The position numbers were made by a program, and so were the translations under genes. A stretch of 64,000 bases of DNA, from NCBI RefSeq assembly GCF_938041965.1, contig NZ_CALISE010000023.1, forward strand, positions 1-64,000, read 5' to 3'. The stretch is from an uncultured Mogibacterium sp. Its GTDB lineage: Bacteria; Bacillota; Clostridia; Peptostreptococcales; Anaerovoracaceae. The notes beneath the pieces are model-generated. The model did not search any database and was not told the DNA's origin. It saw only the letters and a list, made by a program, of their open reading frames with translations. Shown here piece by piece: positions 50,269-58,650 of the stretch (its first letter is position 1; each line of letters opens with the position of its first letter).

Positions 50269-51177
50269 CTATCCTCCAATCTTGGTATTAATAAAACCAG
50301 CTTTTATAAATAGTTCAGCGAACTTTTCCATCTCTTCCTTGAATGGTGCATGTAACTCTGTACCCTCATACACCATTCCAATCTTCGAATACTTCGGAAC
50401 ACCTGCGTCGTGATAAGGTAAAAGGTTGATTTTAGCAGGATGTATTCCGTTATCTTGCAGGAATTTTATAGTATCCTGCATGTTTTTCTCATTGCCATTA
50501 ACTTCTTTGATAACCGGGATTCTTACGTAGATCCTTGCTCCGTCCTTAGAAAGTCTTGCGAGATTGTCGAGGATCTTCTCGTTGCTAACTCCAGTGTATT
50601 TCTTATGGAGTTCATCATCCATGCACTTGAGATCGTATAAGAACGTACCTGTGTATGGAAGGATTTCGCTTAGTCTCTCATATGGAACATATCCGCATGT
50701 ATCGATAAAAAGCGAAATTCCATTGCGTTTTAGTTCCTTAGCTATAGCGAGCAGATATTCTATATCCATCATCATCACTTCGCCGCCTGAGAGTGTTACG
50801 CCACCTCCCGACTCTTCGTAGAACATGAGGTCTTTCATCAGCTCTTTTATAAGTGCCTTAGGTTCATACTCTTTGCCCATTACCCTTCTAGCAGAGCTTG
50901 GACACATCTTGCCGCACTTGTCGCAGCGATCGCATTTGTTAGAATCCGTAAATGCCTTTCCGTTTACGATACTGATTGCTTCAGCGTGACAAGCTCCAAT
51001 GCAGGAACCGCACCCTACGCACTTCTCGCTGTCGAACTCAACCTCTGGGTTATAGCACTGTGTCTCCGGGTTATGGCACCAAGTGCAGTGAAGCGGACAG
51101 CCTTTGAAGAATACGGTAGTTCTGATGCCGTCTCCGTCATGTATTGAAAACTTCTGGATGTTAGTAATTGCTTTCAT
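50269..51177 (-). CDS. hypE: Glycyl-radical activating enzyme for HypD
   Basis: A radical SAM activase that puts the radical on Gly766 of HypD. The SAM cluster is at Cys27, Cys31 and Cys34 (CPLHCTWC), followed by two ferredoxin-like 4Fe-4S motifs (CVGCGSCIGAC; CDRCDKCGKMC) and the GGGVTLSGGEVMM SAM loop. 302 residues, standard for this activase group. It lies directly upstream of hypD, which names its partner. The promoter and operator-like palindrome are just upstream. Confidence 0.94.
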   Translation of the reverse strand: MKAITNIQKFSIHDGDGIRTTVFFKGCPLHCTWCHNPETQCYNPEVEFDSEKCVGCGSCIGACHAEAISIVNGKAFTDSNKCDRCDKCGKMCPSSARRVMGKEYEPKALIKELMKDLMFYEESGGGVTLSGGEVMMMDIEYLLAIAKELKRNGISLFIDTCGYVPYERLSEILPYTGTFLYDLKCMDDELHKKYTGVSNEKILDNLARLSKDGARIYVRIPVIKEVNGNEKNMQDTIKFLQDNGIHPAKINLLPYHDAGVPKYSKIGMVYEGTELHAPFKEEMEKFAELFIKAGFINTKIGG

Positions 51178-51227
51178 ATCTTAATCACCCTTTAATATTT
51201 TTTAGACTGCGTTCTAAATTTAATATA

Positions 51228-51256
51228 ACCATATCATCATGACAAAACCTTGTCAA
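51228..51256 (-). promoter_or_regulatory. hypED promoter with overlapping operator-like palindrome
   Basis: On the minus strand TTGACA (51256-51251), 17-base spacer, TATGGT (51233-51228). A perfect dyad TGACAAaaccTTGTCA (51240-51255) covers the -35 box and part of the spacer, where a repressor would block polymerase. The adjacent TetR-type gene is the natural candidate to bind it; that is inference. Confidence 0.6.
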
Positions 51257-51289
51257 TCTGTTCTGTTAAAATATTTTCAAAATTTTGCA

Positions 51290-51317
51290 AAAAAATAAAG
51301 CGGAACTTTCCTCCGCT
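51290..51317 (-). terminator. Terminator after the TetR-type gene
   Basis: AGCGGA (51299-51304) pairs with TCCGCT (51312-51317). The minus strand continues with TTTATTTTTTG. Confidence 0.75.
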
Positions 51318-51357
51318 AAATTAATCAATTTGCATTCATCTTCAATGTTTACAAAAA

Positions 51358-51939
51358 TTATTTAACCCTAAACTCCCCAAAGAATAGTGGCATATACTTC
51401 TTGCTATACTCCGCTAGTGAGAACGAACCATTCTTCATGCACCAGTCAGAAACGAGTGCACGCTCAAGTATTACGTAATTATTAACAAGTTCAGGAACAC
51501 TGAATTCTATAGTTATCTCCCCGTTTTCCTGTCCTCGCTTGAGCAATTCACCGAGGAGCTTAAAATAATATCTGTCCTTATCGAGCAGTTTACTAGCAGC
51601 AGTGTTGGTTAGCTGACTTGCATACATATTGCCTAGAAGCTCATGATCGATATGCTTCTCGATAAACGTATGAGTTTCAAAATTGAGGATCATCAGCGTA
51701 TCAAACACACTGGTGTCCGTTGGGATTCCCTTCATAATTTCTCTATACTTGTTATCGAAAACAGTGGCGAGCGTATCAAGCAAACTCTCTTTCCCTTTAA
51801 AGTAATAGTAAAAAGAGCCTCTCGCCACCTGCGCTTTCTCGATGATGTCGTTCATCGTTGTTGCTTCGTAGCCCTTTTCTTCGAATAGTTCCCACGACAC
51901 TTCTATAATTCGTTCTTTGAGACTTTGTTTCTTTCCCAT
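51358..51939 (-). CDS. TetR-family regulator upstream of hypED
   Basis: A 193-residue repressor: N-terminal helix-turn-helix (about 8-55; IIEVSWELFEEKGYEATTMNDI, then ARGSFYYYFKGKESLL) and a ligand-binding helical domain. The ATG at 51939 (MGKKQSLKERI) is chosen from the GGAAGG site three bases upstream. It lies upstream of hypE on the same strand but with a terminator between, so it is transcribed separately. Control of hydroxyproline use is inferred from position; the ligand is unknown. Confidence 0.88.
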   Translation of the reverse strand: MGKKQSLKERIIEVSWELFEEKGYEATTMNDIIEKAQVARGSFYYYFKGKESLLDTLATVFDNKYREIMKGIPTDTSVFDTLMILNFETHTFIEKHIDHELLGNMYASQLTNTAASKLLDKDRYYFKLLGELLKRGQENGEITIEFSVPELVNNYVILERALVSDWCMKNGSFSLAEYSKKYMPLFFGEFRVK

Positions 51940-51968
51940 ATTCCTTCCTTTCATTTTAACCCGCGTAT

Positions 51969-52008
51969 ATTCTACTCGATTTTGCACAATCGGTAAAGGG
52001 GATTTACC
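51969..52008 (-). promoter_or_regulatory. Promoter and dyad of the TetR-type gene
   Basis: On the minus strand TTTACC (51997-51992), 17-base spacer, TAGAAT (51974-51969). The dyad GGTAAAggggaTTTACC (51992-52008) includes the -35 box, a place suited to self-repression. Its sequence differs from the dyad at hypED. Confidence 0.45.
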
Positions 52009-52040
52009 ACGAATTTCATATAATACAAAAGGTATTTCTT

Positions 52041-52071
52041 ATATGAAAAGGCTCGGATACATCCGAGCCTT
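52041..52071 (-). terminator. Terminator after the CofE-like gene
   Basis: AAGGCTCGGA / TCCGAGCCTT, 10-bp stem with loop taca (52048-52071). The minus strand continues with ttcatataag, so the T-run is short. Confidence 0.7.
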
Positions 52072-52085
52072 TGTAGTTTCTAGTA

Positions 52086-53273
52086 TTAATTTGTATAGTT
52101 ATCAAAATAGCCCTGAATGTGTACTACAGGAGTTCCCTTATCACCAGAACCACTTGTTAGGTCGCAAAGAGAACCGATGAGGTCAGTCAGTCTACGAGGT
52201 GTAGTTCCCTCTGTCTCCATCTTGCCAACAAGGTTGTCATCCTTCTCCTTGATTCTAGCAGAGATTGCTTCTCTAAGCTCTTCGCCACTTAAATCCTTAA
52301 AGTCATTATCAGCTAGATACTTAAGTTTAAGTTCGTTAGGTGTACCCTCAAGCCCCAGAGTGAATGCAGGTGATACTACTGGATCTGCAAGCTCCCAAAT
52401 CTTACCAACAGGATCCTTAAATGCTCCGTCACCATAAACTAGCACCTCTACACACTTACCTGTTTTATCGAGTATTGACTTCTGGATACCTAGTACAACA
52501 TCTTCGCAGCTCTCTGGAAAAAGCTTAACACTGTCCTCTGTGCTCTTATTGGAACCTAGCAGTCCATACTTGCTGTTGAATCCGCTTCCATCAACTGGAG
52601 CATTTAGAATCTCGTCCATGCCAAGCACTGTTGCACCAGCATCCTTTAGTATGCGGCGAGTCCTCTTTCTAGTATGAATATCACAGTTAATAACTTTGTC
52701 GGTGTAGTTCAAAATCTCTGTCGCATGATTAGCGAGAACAATCTCCACTTCAGCGCCTGCAGCTTCTATAACCTCTCCATAGTAAGCGAGGTAATCTACT
52801 CCTGTAAATGGATGCTTATTTTCTCCGAAAAGTTCACGGTACTCCTTAAGAGACATAACCTTTGAATAAGGATCGATTCCTGCCTCATCGAGCTGGTCCT
52901 CTGTTAGAAGCTGATTACCCACTTCATCTCTTGGGAATGAAAGCATCAAAACTATTTTCTTAGCAGCCATCGATATACCGCGTAGACAAATCGCAAATCT
53001 ATTTCTCGATAGAATTGGGAAAATTACTCCAATCGTATCACTTCCAAGCTTAGCCTTAACGTCCTTTGCAATTGCCCCAACGCTAGCGTAGTTGCCTTGA
53101 CTTCTAGCAACTACCGACTCTGTTACAGCAACAATGTCTCTGTCCCTGATTTCATACCCTTCAGCCTCTGCAGCTTCAAGTACAGAGTTAACCACAACAC
53201 TTGAGATATCATCACCTTCACGAATAATAGGACATCTAATTCCTCTTGATATCGTGCCTACTTTTCTTTCCAT
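52086..53273 (-). CDS. CofE-like F420-0:L-glutamate ligase domain protein
   Basis: A 395-residue protein of the F420_ligase (CofE) fold. RDRDIVAVTESVVARSQGNY is near the start, and the C-terminal half has ELADPVVSPAFTLGLEGTPNELKLKY. CofE adds glutamates to coenzyme F420, but no other F420 gene is in this window, and Clostridia of this type are not known F420 users. It may therefore add glutamate or a similar group to another acid. It is longer than archaeal CofE (about 250). The ATG at 53273 is set by GGAG six bases upstream. A single-gene unit. Confidence 0.75.
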   Translation of the reverse strand: MERKVGTISRGIRCPIIREGDDISSVVVNSVLEAAEAEGYEIRDRDIVAVTESVVARSQGNYASVGAIAKDVKAKLGSDTIGVIFPILSRNRFAICLRGISMAAKKIVLMLSFPRDEVGNQLLTEDQLDEAGIDPYSKVMSLKEYRELFGENKHPFTGVDYLAYYGEVIEAAGAEVEIVLANHATEILNYTDKVINCDIHTRKRTRRILKDAGATVLGMDEILNAPVDGSGFNSKYGLLGSNKSTEDSVKLFPESCEDVVLGIQKSILDKTGKCVEVLVYGDGAFKDPVGKIWELADPVVSPAFTLGLEGTPNELKLKYLADNDFKDLSGEELREAISARIKEKDDNLVGKMETEGTTPRRLTDLIGSLCDLTSGSGDKGTPVVHIQGYFDNYTN

Positions 53274-53642
53274 TGTCTTCTCCATCTATCTAGTTATTCT
53301 AGATTTCATTATTTCTCATATATAGCTTATCTGTTAAACATTTAAATTTCAATAATTAATAAAAAATTTGGAAAAATTATCATTAATGTTGGCTTTCTTA
53401 ATCATTTATAAGCCAAATTTACGAACTTTTTTACCAAATAAGCGTGATAAAATACGGGAACTGCAATGAATTCTAATATAATTTATACACACTCATCGCT
53501 AGATATTTTCATAAAAATACCCGCCAACAGGTAAGGTCGTTAGCGGGTTTTCTGAACAATCTTATACATCAGCATGTACTCAATTATCCATAAGTATGAG
53601 GTAATGTATCTATATGTAGGTTCTTTCGAACCTGGACATAGC
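53274..53642. other. Gene-free stretch between the CofE-like gene and nfnB
   Basis: No supported gene. It contains the nfnB terminator (53513-53548) and a 7-14-7 inverted repeat TTGGCTT...AAGCCAA (53389-53395 with 53410-53416) that could be an operator for the CofE-like gene. The rest is AT-rich. Confidence 0.5.
53513..53548 (-). terminator. Terminator of nfnAB
   Basis: ACCCGC (53519-53524) pairs with GCGGGT (53543-53548). The minus strand continues with atttttatg. Confidence 0.7.
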
Positions 53643-55046
53643 TTATTTATTAGCCTTAAGCTTCTCATCTATCGCTGCTGCTGCAGTCTTTCCAGCACCC
53701 ATAGCTAGGATTACAGTAGCCGCACCAGTTACAGCGTCTCCTCCTGCATATACGTATTCTTTGCTCGACTCCATAGTAGCCTCATCAACTATGATTCCGC
53801 CCCAGCTCTGTGTATCAAGCCCTGGAGTCGTCGCTCTAAGCAGAGGATTTGGACTTGTTCCTACAGAGATAATAACCGAATCAACATCGATGACATAGTT
53901 TGAACCCTCGATAGGAACTGGCCTACGTCTTCCAGATGCATCTGGCTCTCCTAGCTCCTGCTCAACAACTTCAATACCTGTTACATGTCCATTCTCATCT
54001 CCGAGTATCTTAGACGGATTATTGAGGAACTTGAAGATAATTCCTTCTTCCTTAGCGTGATGAACCTCCTCAAGTCTAGCTGGGCACTCTGCTTCGCTTC
54101 TTCTGTATACGATATACACCTCGTCAGCGCCTAGTCTCTTCGCAGTCCTTGCAGCATCCATAGCTACATTTCCTGCTCCTACTACAGCTACCTTCTTACC
54201 AACCTTAACAGGTGTAGGAACCTCTGGGAACTTAAAGGACTTCATAAGATTAACTCTTGTGAGGAACTCATTAGCCGAATAAACACCGAGAAGATTCTCT
54301 CCAGGGATGTTAAGGAACTTAGGTAATCCTGCTCCACTTCCAATAAATACAGCCTTATATCCATCAGCCATTAGTTCATCAACGGTAATCGACTTACCTA
54401 CAATGACATTTGTATCAATTTTTACACCGAGTTTCTCAACATTTTCAATTTCCTTTGCCACTAATGACTTAGGAAGTCTAAATTCAGGAATACCGTATAC
54501 TAGCACCCCGCCTGGCTTATGAAGCGCTTCGAATACAGTTACTTCATAACCTCTTCTAGCAAGCTCTCCTGCACAAGTTATTCCGGAAGGGCCACAGCCG
54601 ATAACTGCAACCTTAATTCCATTCTTTTCAACAACTGGTTCAGATGCATCACCTTTAGCCATATGGTAGTCTGCAACGAATCTTTCCATGCGGCCGATTC
54701 CAACTGGTTCTCCCTTGATGCCACGAACGCACCTACCCTCGCACTGATCCTCCTGTGGACATACTCGTCCGCAAATTGCTGGAAGTGCATTCTCTCTTGT
54801 GATAACTTCATATGCGGCATCGAAGTCACCTTCAGCAACCTTCTCTATAAACTCTGGAATTGGAACATTTACAGGACAGCCACCTACACAAGGCTTGTGC
54901 TTGCAATGTAGACATCTCTGAGCTTCTTCTATAGCCATCTCTGGAGTATATCCAAGTGCAACTTCATCAAAGTTTCTATTTCTTACGTTAGGATCCTGTT
55001 CAGGCATCTTGACCTTCTCAAGACTCATATTTCTATTAATAGCCAT
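53643..55046 (-). CDS. nfnB: NfnB: NADPH-binding subunit of the NADH-dependent ferredoxin:NADP+ oxidoreductase
   Basis: The large subunit of the bifurcating transhydrogenase (also annotated as glutamate synthase small chain, GltA). 467 residues: N-terminal cysteine-rich domain with two 4Fe-4S clusters (CLHCKHKPCVGGCPVNVPIPEF; CGRVCPQEDQCEGRCVRG), FAD-binding GCGPSGITCAGELARRG, NADP-binding GAGNVAMDAARTAKRLGA, and AGGDAVTGAATVILAMGAG at the end. Its ATG is one base after the nfnA stop, and this pairing makes Nfn much more likely than a glutamate synthase subunit, since no large glutamate synthase gene is present. Confidence 0.93.
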   Translation of the reverse strand: MAINRNMSLEKVKMPEQDPNVRNRNFDEVALGYTPEMAIEEAQRCLHCKHKPCVGGCPVNVPIPEFIEKVAEGDFDAAYEVITRENALPAICGRVCPQEDQCEGRCVRGIKGEPVGIGRMERFVADYHMAKGDASEPVVEKNGIKVAVIGCGPSGITCAGELARRGYEVTVFEALHKPGGVLVYGIPEFRLPKSLVAKEIENVEKLGVKIDTNVIVGKSITVDELMADGYKAVFIGSGAGLPKFLNIPGENLLGVYSANEFLTRVNLMKSFKFPEVPTPVKVGKKVAVVGAGNVAMDAARTAKRLGADEVYIVYRRSEAECPARLEEVHHAKEEGIIFKFLNNPSKILGDENGHVTGIEVVEQELGEPDASGRRRPVPIEGSNYVIDVDSVIISVGTSPNPLLRATTPGLDTQSWGGIIVDEATMESSKEYVYAGGDAVTGAATVILAMGAGKTAAAAIDEKLKANK

Positions 55047-55047
55047 C

Positions 55048-55884
55048 TTAACCCCTTCCTATCTTACATGCGTGGTCGTTCATCTCCTTCTCCTTATCCT
55101 TGAAGAAGTTCTGACGCTCCATGCATTCCTTGAAATCTACTTTAAATCCATCAAAGTCTGGTCCGTCAACACATGCGAACTTCATCTCACCGTCAACTGT
55201 TACACGACAGCATCCGCACATACCTGTACCATCAATCATAAGAGGGTTAAGCGAAACCATTGTATGAAGACCTGCTGGCTTGGTCACATTAACTACACCA
55301 TTCATCATGCCTAGCGACCCTATAGCAATGCATTCTTCGTATTCTTCGCCTTTATCTAGAAGCTCCTGAAGCACAACTGTAACAAAGCCTTTTTCTCCGT
55401 ATGAACCATCATCTGTACAGACATAAATGTTGTCACAGAATTCTCTAAACTGCTCCTCAAGAATTACAAATTCCTTAGATCTTCCGCCCAGAATAACATC
55501 CACCTTAACGCCCATCTCCGCTAATTTCTTAAGCTGAGGATAAATTGGTGCAGCACCGAGCCCTCCAGCAACGCCGATGATCTTTTTGTCGGTAAATTTA
55601 AGAGGTGATGGGACACCTAGCGGTCCAACAAAGTCCTCAATATAATCCCCTTCTTCTTTGGTTGCTAACAGATTTGAGGAATATCCAACCTTCTGATATA
55701 TGATTGTAACAGTTTCCTTATCTCTGTCGAAATCGGCAATCGTGAGAGGAATCCTCTCTCCATCCTCATCAACTCTGAGAATGATGAACTGACCTGCCTC
55801 ACACTTTCTAGCGACAAATGGGGCATGAATCTCCATAAGTCCAAGTGCCGGGTTCAAGATTTTTTTACTAACTATCTTGTACAT
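55048..55884 (-). CDS. nfnA: NfnA: NAD-binding FAD/2Fe-2S subunit
   Basis: The small subunit of NfnAB, of the dihydroorotate dehydrogenase electron-transfer type. 278 residues: FAD domain (FIILRVDEDGERIPLTIADF), NAD domain (GVAGGLGAAPIYPQLKKLAE, ILGGRSKEFVILEEQF) and a C-terminal 2Fe-2S site (GMCGCCRVTVDGEMKFACVDGP). The complex couples NADH and reduced ferredoxin to two NADPH, balancing the pools used by HydABC. First gene of the pair, with a strong promoter upstream. Confidence 0.93.
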   Translation of the reverse strand: MYKIVSKKILNPALGLMEIHAPFVARKCEAGQFIILRVDEDGERIPLTIADFDRDKETVTIIYQKVGYSSNLLATKEEGDYIEDFVGPLGVPSPLKFTDKKIIGVAGGLGAAPIYPQLKKLAEMGVKVDVILGGRSKEFVILEEQFREFCDNIYVCTDDGSYGEKGFVTVVLQELLDKGEEYEECIAIGSLGMMNGVVNVTKPAGLHTMVSLNPLMIDGTGMCGCCRVTVDGEMKFACVDGPDFDGFKVDFKECMERQNFFKDKEKEMNDHACKIGRG

Positions 55885-56010
55885 TTTGCCTCCATATTAA
55901 AAAAGTTAATACGACTATAGTTATATAAAATAGTTTATATGTGTCTTAAGTCATTCGCACGAATAATAATAAATAATATTAAAAGCCCTACTAATAAAGC
56001 CTCACATATA

Positions 56011-56039
56011 TTTATACTACTCACATCTAATAGTGTCAA
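56011..56039 (-). promoter_or_regulatory. Promoter of nfnAB
   Basis: On the minus strand a perfect TTGACA (56039-56034), 17-base spacer, TATAAA (56016-56011). It starts right after the terminator of the upstream operon. Confidence 0.75.
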
Positions 56040-56040
56040 C

Positions 56041-56101
56041 ATAAATAAAAATTGGTTGAATATATTTTATCATAGCTTCACGCTAGTTTTCAACCAATTT
56101 T
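56041..56101 (-). terminator. Terminator of the fdrA-to-regulator operon
   Basis: AAAATTGGTTGAA and its complement (56048-56060 with 56089-56101, 13 pairs) enclose a 28-base loop with a small inner TAGC/GCTA stem. The minus strand continues with TTTTATTTAT. The ATTGGTT/AACCAAT halves also resemble FadR-type half sites, so a double role is possible. Confidence 0.6.
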
Positions 56102-56136
56102 CACTAATTTTAATTCAATTCTTTATACAAGTTAAT

Positions 56137-57174
56137 TTATAGATTGTAACGCAGGATCGATTCGTTGAGGTGATTTTTCATCGCCTTCGCGGCTTCATCA
56201 GGGTCATGTGACATGATCGCCTCATAAAGGTTTTTATGCTCCACGAGAACTGCAGATATCTGCTTCGGCTCAACCATACCTGTACCACTTACTCTCTGCA
56301 AGAAGTTTCTGATTGTTCTGAGCATAGATATAATTATTGGATTGTCCGAACATTCTGCAATGCAAGTATGGAAATCGATGTCTTCATCCAGCGTTTCCTT
56401 GAGAGCAACTTGTACATTATCCGTGGTATCATAACTAGCAAATGTATGCTCCATCTTATTATAGATATCGGTTAATCTGTTTAGCTTGACCTGATTTTCG
56501 CATTGTGCGGCAAGTTCAGCTGATTTAATTTCAAGAATAGTTCTTACCGTTAAGATACTATCAACTTGATCCCCATCAAGAAATAGGGACCAAGATAATG
56601 GGATAGAGAAGAAGTTAGTTTCTCTACTAGAAATATAAGTTCCTTGCCCCAGTCTTATATCAATCATTCCAAGTACGTCAAGCACCTTTAGGGATTCTCT
56701 AACTGCTGATCTCCCTACACCTAACTTCCTAGCTAGCTCTCTATCAGATTCAATCTGATCTCCACGCTTAAGCCTACCTTCGAGCATTTCATCAGCAAAA
56801 TACATAGTAAGCCTATTCACTAGCTTGCTAATACTGCCCTTCTTTTCTATACCTCGCACCAATTCTTCGTTATCCTTATGCTCAGCAAGATATTTTTCTA
56901 TCTCCTTGATAAATTCATCCGTGCTCAGCGAGAATAACATCGTATCGATTTGGAGCTTTGTACATACTGAGCTAACAACCTCATTGACACGCTCTCCTCC
57001 CCTTGATTCTAGGTTGGAGAGTGTGGCAATGCTCATCGATGGTTTATTGTCGCTATTTGATAAAAAGTAATCTATAAATTCCTTTTGTGTCATCTTTAGC
57101 GCACGTCTCAGTTGTCTAATGTTTTTCCTTTTGAAGGCAGAATTATATCTACCATCCACCATAGCCTTCACCAT
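56137..57174 (-). CDS. Regulator with fused XRE-type and GntR/FadR-type DNA-binding domains
   Basis: A 345-residue protein. Residues about 15-85 look like an XRE helix-turn-helix (IRQLRRALKMTQKEFIDYFL, ATLSNLE). Residues about 112-180 are a GntR winged helix (GDQIESDRELARKLGVGRSA, then LGMIDIRLGQGTYIS). Residues 195-340 are an FCD ligand-binding domain with typical metal/ligand positions (DEDIDFHTCIAECSDNPII, HKNLYEAI). It is last in the ureide-type operon and is likely its regulator, responding to a small acid. The start at 57174 is uncertain; an ATG at 57162 is possible. Confidence 0.85.
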   Translation of the reverse strand: MVKAMVDGRYNSAFKRKNIRQLRRALKMTQKEFIDYFLSNSDNKPSMSIATLSNLESRGGERVNEVVSSVCTKLQIDTMLFSLSTDEFIKEIEKYLAEHKDNEELVRGIEKKGSISKLVNRLTMYFADEMLEGRLKRGDQIESDRELARKLGVGRSAVRESLKVLDVLGMIDIRLGQGTYISSRETNFFSIPLSWSLFLDGDQVDSILTVRTILEIKSAELAAQCENQVKLNRLTDIYNKMEHTFASYDTTDNVQVALKETLDEDIDFHTCIAECSDNPIIISMLRTIRNFLQRVSGTGMVEPKQISAVLVEHKNLYEAIMSHDPDEAAKAMKNHLNESILRYNL

Positions 57175-57186
57175 CCATTATTAATA

Positions 57187-58428
57187 TTACTTGTTCAATA
57201 AATCTGCAATTAGGTCCGTCATCAGTACCGAAGCTTTAGCAAGGTCGCTATATCTGCTGAATTCAACTGGTGTGTGACTTCTTCCGTCCCTACTAGGCAC
57301 AAACACCATTACAGTAGGTAGCTGCTGACCAATTTCAAGGGAATCATGACCTGCTCCACTTGGCATTCTCATATACGAGAAACCATGTGTTTTACACGAG
57401 GTCTCAAGCTTATCAAGCATGCTCTTGCTCAATTCAACTGGTGTGATAACAAGCTTTGTATCAATCTTAAATGATCCGCCCATTATCTTGCACTCACGTG
57501 TTAATGATGCTTTAATCCTATTTGCAATATCATTTATATTGTCATTGTTCATCGAACGAATGTCAACAGTAAATTCAACCTCTTCAGCTACGATATTCAT
57601 TCCACCATTAGGAACCTTAATCAGTCCAACAGTTGCAACAGTTCCGTCCGCTTTTTCTCTAGCCCAATCAGCAATCTTGGATATTACCTTTGCTGCTGCA
57701 TCTGCTGCATCAAGCCTCATATCCATCGGCGTTGTGCCAGCATGGTCAGCTCTTCCATACACTTTAACCATGTATCTCTGAATACCAACAATTCCAGTAA
57801 CTAATCCGATTTCAATATTTTTTTGATCCAGTACTGGTCCCTGCTCAATATGTGCCTCTACGAAGTTTCCAATTGATCCTTCTGGCCATGTAGCATCCTC
57901 AACCTTATCAGGATCAAGTCCATATTCTCTCATTGCCTCAGCTATAGTGACACCGTTTATATCGGAGAACTGTCTAGTGTATTCTGCATTTCTATGTCCT
58001 AGAATAGCTCCTGAACCAAAGTAGCCGGTACCAAACCTCATTCCTTCTTCATCCATGAAACCGATTACAACAAGATCTCTCTTGTGTTCAAGTCCCATCT
58101 CAACAATCTGTCTTGCAACCTCCAAAGAGCACACAACTCCACCGATACCATCATAGTTTCCACCATGAAGCACTGAATCAATATGTGATCCTGTCATTAC
58201 ACAAGGAAGCGCTTGGTCTGTTCCTCTAAGAATTCCGTATATATTACCAGCAGCATCTTCCTTTACCTCTAGACCTATTTCTTCCATTTCTTTTCTGAGA
58301 TAATCAACTGCTTCTCGAGTCTCTTTTGTAAACGGAAGTCTAGTGCATCCTGCGTCAGGTGTGGAAGTATATCTTTTTAGATGCTCTAGATTCTGAGCAA
58401 TTCTTCCTGTGACCATTTCAATTTCCAT
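57187..58428 (-). CDS. M20-family ureido-amidohydrolase (allantoate / N-carbamoyl amino acid type)
   Basis: A zinc-dependent hydrolase of the AllC / beta-ureidopropionase / N-carbamoyl-L-amino acid hydrolase group. 413 residues. Metal ligands and catalytic residues are visible in TGSHIDSVLHGGNYDG, GFMDEEGMRFG, FVEAHIEQGPVL and SGAGHDSLEIG; the dimerisation-domain RADHAGTTPMDMRLDA is typical. The neighbours (carbamate kinase, FdrA-YlbE) argue for allantoate or a related carbamoyl compound, but the exact substrate is not fixed by sequence. GGAGG precedes the ATG. It lies two bases after the small membrane gene. Confidence 0.9.
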   Translation of the reverse strand: MEIEMVTGRIAQNLEHLKRYTSTPDAGCTRLPFTKETREAVDYLRKEMEEIGLEVKEDAAGNIYGILRGTDQALPCVMTGSHIDSVLHGGNYDGIGGVVCSLEVARQIVEMGLEHKRDLVVIGFMDEEGMRFGTGYFGSGAILGHRNAEYTRQFSDINGVTIAEAMREYGLDPDKVEDATWPEGSIGNFVEAHIEQGPVLDQKNIEIGLVTGIVGIQRYMVKVYGRADHAGTTPMDMRLDAADAAAKVISKIADWAREKADGTVATVGLIKVPNGGMNIVAEEVEFTVDIRSMNNDNINDIANRIKASLTRECKIMGGSFKIDTKLVITPVELSKSMLDKLETSCKTHGFSYMRMPSGAGHDSLEIGQQLPTVMVFVPSRDGRSHTPVEFSRYSDLAKASVLMTDLIADLLNK

Positions 58429-58430
58429 CT

Positions 58431-58640
58431 TTAATCCTCCTTTTTACTCCGCTTATCGAGTATAAAAACTTTTATAGGCGAAATTAAGACTGCAAAGATT
58501 ACTACAATCAGCCCGAAATTCTCGACCATCTCAGAATTCATCTTAATTCCAAATAGTATTATTATAAAGCTTAACATTGCAAGTATAAAACCTATAGTCA
58601 ATGCACCCGCCCTTGTCTTCCAGAAATTTGTTTTATCCAT
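58431..58640 (-). CDS. Small two-helix membrane protein in the permease operon
   Basis: A 69-residue protein with two hydrophobic segments (about 13-33 and 40-60) and a basic/acidic tail (DKRSKKED). The ATG at 58640 (MDKTNFWKTR) has AGGAGG six bases upstream. It sits between the LctP-type permease (ten-base gap) and the hydrolase (two-base gap). It may be an accessory to the permease. No family is recognised. Confidence 0.7.
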   Translation of the reverse strand: MDKTNFWKTRAGALTIGFILAMLSFIIILFGIKMNSEMVENFGLIVVIFAVLISPIKVFILDKRSKKED

Positions 58641-58650
58641 ATCACACCTC

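Noticed and set aside
53643..55046. Annotation as the small subunit of glutamate synthase.
   Set aside because: No large subunit gene is nearby, while the adjacent FAD/2Fe-2S gene one base away is the standard NfnA partner.
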